26,468 bases of DNA from Funneliformis mosseae (taxonomy: Eukaryota > Glomeromycota > Glomeromycetes > Glomerales > Glomeraceae), in NCBI GenBank assembly GCA_910592005.1, contig CAJVPP010000774.1, positions 1 through 26,468 on the forward strand, given 5' to 3'. Under the pieces are notes generated by a model that was not told the DNA's origin, made no database searches, and was given only the letters and a program-made list of their open reading frames with translations. Made by a program: the position numbers and the translations under genes. This document shows, piece by piece, positions 21,684 to 26,468 of this stretch (positions are counted from its first letter, which is position 1; each line of letters opens with the position of its first letter).

Positions 21684-22126
21684 GAATTTACCATAATTTT
21701 TTCGGGATTGGAATGCTAAGAAAATTAAATATCATTGGTAAGAGAGGATTATTTTTATCGAAATTATGGATATATACTCATTACTAATATTCGGTGCTAT
21801 AGGTTCGGAAGTCCTCTTGCAGAACTTAATCCTATATATGGTCCGTGTGAGTGAGAAAGATATAGATAAACGAAAATTTTGTATAGTCTTGTTTCTAGAA
21901 AAAGACTATGGGTTGAAAATTTCGTAGCTAATTATATTAGCACTGTAATCTCCGTTTAATATCCCGAATATCTTATTTCATAATGACACGTGAATATATT
22001 TACGTGATGAAGGTTTATAGAAAGTTTGATGAAAATTTGTATTTAAGAAAGTTTGATTTATTAAGGAACCACCTTTTATTCTCTCATCTCTTGTTTTTTT
22101 AGAAGAATTTTTTTACAAAAAGCAAA
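21684..22126. other. Intergenic region with dispersed repeat and CACGTG motif
   Basis: It contains the second copy of the diverged repeat (21709-21806) and a CACGTG site at 21987-21992 (GACACGTGAATAT), 135 bp before the ATG of the Crinkler-type relic, with a related TTACGTGATG a few bases further on. No gene was recognised. Confidence 0.5.
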
Positions 22127-23465
22127 ATGTCTATCAGAATCATTGGTGAAATAATTAATAATCTCACTTTTACTGTCGAAGAAAAGTCCACTTTACGCTA
22201 TTACTTTTTTAAAAATCCTAATGAAGCAGATAAAGCTTTGAAACTTGCCAAACGATTGAAGAAAAATATGACTTTATAAGAAAGATTTTTTTAAAGACTG
22301 GTATGTTCTAAGAAGCGAATGTGAACAACTTTGAGTATTCGGTGCACTTTAACTAACTTGCCTTTTTGGTCTCCTAACCCAATTTAGATGAACCTCAAGG
22401 TAAGCCTTCGCGTCGTAAAAATTGTCCGAAATAACGTGACGCTTTAATAACATGTTTATTAATCCACTATCCAAAGCCAAATGTATTCTAACTGTTGAGA
22501 AAATCGAAAAAGCTATTAAACCATATATTCGTGATCTGCCTCGTGAATTACCAGACAATATCCCAAATGATGTTTCTGACATTTCAACTTTGTAAATCGT
22601 GAAAAAGAGATCATTAAACTTATGACGAATATGAATAGTTTGTATCTCCTTGTCACAAATCTAAAAGCGTATAAGCAACCAAGAAAGGAAATAAGATTTC
22701 CCACGGCTGTTGGTACGGCTGGAAAATGGAAAACAACATTTGCTCGAATGGCATTTGAAAATCAAGAGATTTATTCTGAAATAGTACATGATGAAGTTGT
22801 AGATGTGGTGAAAGAATGTCGTAATGCGGGCCGGATTTTTCAAATCATGTGTGATGAATTAGCAGATGACGATTTAGATTTTCCCGAAACGTCTTTCGCG
22901 ATCAGGTTACTATACGAGGCTTTGAAAGTTCAGAAGAAGTAAGTCCCATCTGTTTATAATTCTGTAATACTTACTTACTACTTAATCACTTTAAACCACT
23001 CTTGCAGTATCGATATCACATTTATAAAATTTAAAAATATACTTGGAATTCGTACGATTGAATTCGATCAAGTTATTGATGTAATCTTAGATTACTTCCC
23101 AGATAACAAAAAAGACAATAACCCCCTTTTTATAATTAACATTGATGAGACAAATGTAACTATTCAGGAATGGACGTATCGGATGGCTCGGGACAGTTCT
23201 CCAGGCTCTTGCAAGAGTCATATCAAATGGTTATTTTCTTTTTATTGTGCTAACTGGAACACATGCAAATGCGTTGTTTTATGTAATAATATCATCAAAC
23301 GCGAAAATTGAAGACATAGCTTTACCACTGTTGAAAACTGAACATGCTAAAGAAGTTATATTAGATCTTGCTAACCGGGGAGTAGTAAGTTATAATTATT
23401 AGCGTTAAGGTTCACCTTCTAATAATACTTAGCTAATTTTACTTAATATTTTTGTTAGAATGATG
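22127..23465 (+). pseudogene. Crinkler-type P-loop NTPase relic
   Basis: The pieces match the Crinkler-like NTPase family that is expanded in mycorrhizal fungi and oomycetes. Recognisable parts are a defective Walker A (GTAGKWKTTFAR, 22712-22747), a Walker B-like LFIINIDE near 23130-23152, and the family-typical LTGTHANAL with LPLLKTEHAKEV downstream. The gene is broken. TAA 22277 ends the N-terminal frame after 50 codons. The frame from 22452 ends at TAA 22593 while the continuing frame (FVNREKE) runs one base out of phase. Another shift lies near 23168-23174. In the Walker A the Gly before the catalytic Lys is Trp (TGG 22727-22729). Introns 22939-23007 and 23385-23458 keep canonical ends. 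The 3' part is missing because recognisable sequence stops at the junction with an antisense transposase relic. Confidence 0.75.
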
Positions 23466-23467
23466 AG

Positions 23468-24246
23468 ACAAACTGCTACAACTTTAGATAAAATTCTCTT
23501 CTTTTTAAAAATATTAATTAAAACCTGTGTAATACTTTTTGCATCATATTCAGTTAAAGAAACAAGACATAAAAATCATGTTTTAAATATTCCATTTTTG
23601 GCTACATATGAAACATATACATCTAAATATTTGGTTGTTGTAATATTTGTGCTTTCATCGATCATTAATCCAAATGCTATAACATCAGATAATTCTCTTC
23701 AGATTTCATCTTCAATAGTTTTAGCTATTGCCATTAGAAATTTACGTTTTAAATCTCATTTGTATACGTAATTAAACCATCAGAAATATGTAGTGTTCCT
23801 GATTTTTTCATCATTTTAATAATAGAAAGTAAATGTCGAAAAGGCAAATCTTTTTTTGACAAAAAATATACAGCTCTCGTTACAATAATAATATGTTTGG
23901 CATTTGTATCAGAAGAAAAATTTTGATTTTGCAAAAATTTCATTTGAATACATGCAGTTTCTAATTTTTTTGCTTCAATATGATCTTTACATTTTACATG
24001 CTTTTTAACTGCTGATTTTTTTGAGATATTTGTTGCATTTTCTGTAGCAAACTTATTTTTCATCTTATATTTAACACAAATTGTACAAAATATTTTTTTA
24101 TTATTATCATAATAACGTAACTAAGAAAATTCTGATAGTCACTTAATTTTAAATATTTTATTTAAATTGGAAATTTTCAAATTTTCTTGAGATGAATCAT
24201 TATCATAAATTCTTTGACGTTTAAAACTATATTGTAACAATAACAT
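23468..24246 (-). pseudogene. hAT-like (ZMYM/KIAA1586-type) transposase relic
   Basis: Reading right to left from ATG 24246, the frame gives a TTF/BED-like zinc finger (FCTIC, then HVKCKDH) and the stretch VTRAVYFLSKKDLPFRHL. After a frameshift near 23755 it gives a catalytic-core segment (FGLMIDESTNITTTKYL) and ILSKVVAVC. These are features of hAT-derived proteins with DUF4371-like cores. Four in-frame stops are seen: TGA 24141-24139, TAG 24123-24121, TGA 23701-23699 and TGA 23578-23576. The first two sit where the family usually has Trp (KW-L and F-W-L). The match to the family ends right after KVVAVC at about 23468, where the Crinkler-type relic begins, so the C-terminal half is missing. 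Terminal inverted repeats were not identified. Confidence 0.65.
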
Positions 24247-26317
24247 AATGAAAAATTGATTAAATATCGATTGATTAATCTATGTCAATTTAAATTAAAA
24301 AAATTTGATAAAATTTTATTGGTTTTGATAAAGTTTATTGATGCCAGTCACATGTTCTGATATAAAAAATTTTCTGGAATTTTTGAGGCTTTTCAAAAAA
24401 TTTTCAGAATTTTTTTAAAAATTTTTTGTGTGCTGATCTGAATGCAAATCGATTTAATACAAAATGATTATAATATAAAAACAATAGATTCAGTAAATTT
24501 AGAATTTTGAAAACGTAAATTTTAAATGTATATGTATATTAATATTATGAAAATGAGTTATTTTATTACTTTATTGTATCTGTAATTTTTGTATTATTTT
24601 AGATGATTTATTATAAGACTTAATTTCAGTTGATTATAATGGTCTAGTTGCTGATTTATTGATTTTTGAGCCTTTAGTTGTACCTTTTCTCTGTTATATG
24701 TGTATGTCCTAATGGTTCAAATTCTAAAGTTAAAGTAGGAATATTATTTTACTATACAAGATAAATTGAGTTTTTTTTTAAGCTTCTAGTAATACAATTT
24801 AATATAAGCTCATATTCTTTTTAAGATCTATGAAATAAAATAAGAGATTAGATACATTTCACAGTTTTTTTTTCAGACAACTCAATATTAGAAATGCCAT
24901 AATATCTGTAATTATGAAAAATACAAACTAATTTATTTCAACTCTGATTTTTTTACAATCTATGAAGACATCTTCACAAATCAAATGTCAACTAGTTATA
25001 TCATGAAACAACATAATCTTTAGCTAAACTAATAGTTCTTTTGCAATATAAGAGTTGATTTTTGTAATCTCTCTCTATTCTTGATTCATAAATACATAAT
25101 ACAAACAAGGTAAATAGAGTACAATTATTGATGATAAAGCTCTAAATGCAATTATGCAATGAGAAAAAGAATATTCAATATCATCGTGTTAGTCAAAATT
25201 TATATGTCTTGAAATACTTACAGTACTTCGTAAATATTCTTACATGTCAAATCTTTATTTTCTACTTTTATGAATATCTTTTACTAATATTGATGAAACC
25301 TTTTGATATTACTAGCTTTCTACTAAAAAAACTGAAATATAAAAAATACTAAATTTTAATATGTAAGATTTACCTCAATAGTTGATGCACATCACAATTG
25401 CTTTGCGATACTTGTTAGATTAACTTTCTTTTCATTATTCTCAACCTACTCATTATTGTTATTATTAGACTTTATTCTTACAGCCGAAGTTGAAAGAATT
25501 AAAATTTCAAATGTGATAAATTAATTCCTGCTGATTTCTAAAAGATTAGCTATTTGGAGAAGAGATACTCACAAAAAAGGTATGTAAGCTTAGATACATG
25601 GCTATCTATTTTTATCTATTTTGTGAATATATCATAGTTCTAAAATAATGAAGTAATCACAAAATGATTTGTTTTATCAATTCATAATACTAACTTCTAG
25701 TAAAAAATATTATTTTTACTTTCTGATAATCTAGTAAAAATTCTGCTATTAATATCTACGTTTATAGATTAATTGATACCTATAATATAGGTTAGTTAAC
25801 GTGTATTTGCACATGCGAGCACTTTTTTTTTCTACTCATTACTTTCTTATGATCAGGTTGAGGAGCCTAGTAAGGAAAATCTAAAAGTTAAAATAATATT
25901 CTTTTACTAATATTAATGCTCAATTTTGCATTAAATTTTCCTTTTATCAGAATACTAGATCAGTAAGAAGTATAGCGTAAATACTAATCTTGCGACTCAA
26001 CAAAATCTTAAATGACTGAACTAATCAAGAAGGTCATCATCACGCCAATTTCTCCTATCTATATTCTAAATGAAAAAAAGACTTTTTTGTATTTATTAAG
26101 CAGAAGCTGAGCACTTTTCTTCCTGTTATTTTGCTTACAGTCACATCATTTTTTTAAGTAGTTTTATATAAGAACTAATTTCATTTTAAATAGCACTAAT
26201 TCACTTTTGTTTAAAAAGCTGAGAATGCTTCATTTAGTTAAAATATTCAGATTTTGTAGACATGAATAAAAATATATTTTTGTTGATTTTTGTTATAAAA
26301 AAAAATCTTTTTACCAT
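24247..26317. other. AT-rich gene-poor region
   Basis: About 2 kb with no convincing coding frame. The longest open stretches, including one of 68 codons near 25146, have random-looking AT-rich composition. The part just after 24247 probably contains the 5' flank of the hAT-like relic. A short coding-like string (KRLAIWRRDTHKKG) near 25540-25582 is too brief to classify. Confidence 0.6.
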
Positions 26318-26468
26318 TACAGTCACACCTCAATATAACGAAGTTGCCGATCCAGCCAATCAGGACTTCATTATAAGAATCTTCGTTAACGCTATAACGA
26401 ATTATGCAGAATGTATAACGAATAATTCGTTATAGCGTTAACGAATTATTCGTTATAGTAGATGATTA
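26318..26468. mobile_element. Pogo-like element, partial at window edge
   Basis: It begins TACAGTCACACCTCAATATA with a CGAA continuation, the same plan as the element at 551-726 (TACAGTCAACTC..., TATAGCGAA). It contains a perfect 24-bp inverted repeat (26382-26405 with 26422-26445) around a 16-base loop, built from TTCGTTA/TAACGAA units that continue to the window end. The other end and any transposase lie outside the window. Confidence 0.6.

Noticed and set aside
23460..23771. 103-codon plus-strand frame
   Set aside because: It is the antisense shadow of the hAT-like relic, which has recognisable transposase motifs on the other strand.
24713..24723. GGTTCAAATTC, resembling a tRNA B-box
   Set aside because: No A-box, acceptor stem or cloverleaf could be built around it.
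25146..25352. 68-codon plus-strand frame
   Set aside because: It has random AT-rich composition, no splice context and no recognisable motif.

Overview
The window looks like nuclear DNA of a fungus, most likely an arbuscular mycorrhizal fungus of the Rhizophagus type. Supporting signs are very AT-rich spacers, many short GT-AG introns (mostly about 50-190 nt), conserved fungal housekeeping genes, a degraded Crinkler-type NTPase, and decayed hAT-like and pogo-like elements. The species assignment is inference; no rRNA or other marker gene is present.

Layout. Positions 1-4359 are gene-poor, extremely AT-rich sequence with a 176-bp terminal-inverted-repeat element (551-726), a fold-back (377-516) and one decayed reading frame (1839-2198). 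Positions 4360-18936 form a compact gene block: the mitochondrial processing peptidase beta subunit (six exons), the SSU-processome WD40 protein Utp21 (18 exons), Snf7/CHMP4 on the minus strand, a drug/metabolite-superfamily transporter divergent from it, the SP-RING SUMO ligase Nse2/Mms21, a 68-residue single-pass membrane protein on the minus strand, and a DUF1992 (DnaJC28-like) protein with a mitochondrial-type presequence. All seven can be spliced into complete frames with canonical sites.

Positions 18937-24246 are accessory: an orphan exon-like stretch, a GC-rich direct repeat, an unrecognised multi-exon gene carrying a frameshift, a Crinkler-type NTPase relic broken in several frames, and, joined directly to its broken 3' end, an antisense hAT-like transposase relic. 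Positions 24247-26468 return to AT-rich sequence and end in a second pogo-like element that runs off the window.

The housekeeping genes serve unrelated processes (mitochondrial import, ribosome biogenesis, ESCRT-III, SMC5/6 repair, small-molecule transport), so the block is ordinary eukaryotic gene order and not a functional cluster. The clearest shared signal is a CACGTG/TCACGTGA-type motif located about 95-270 bp upstream of several start codons. I found no convincing new biological system. The most informative points are the pattern of stop codons in the hAT-like relic, the Walker A change in the Crinkler-type relic, a 10-nt microexon, and the recurrent promoter motif.
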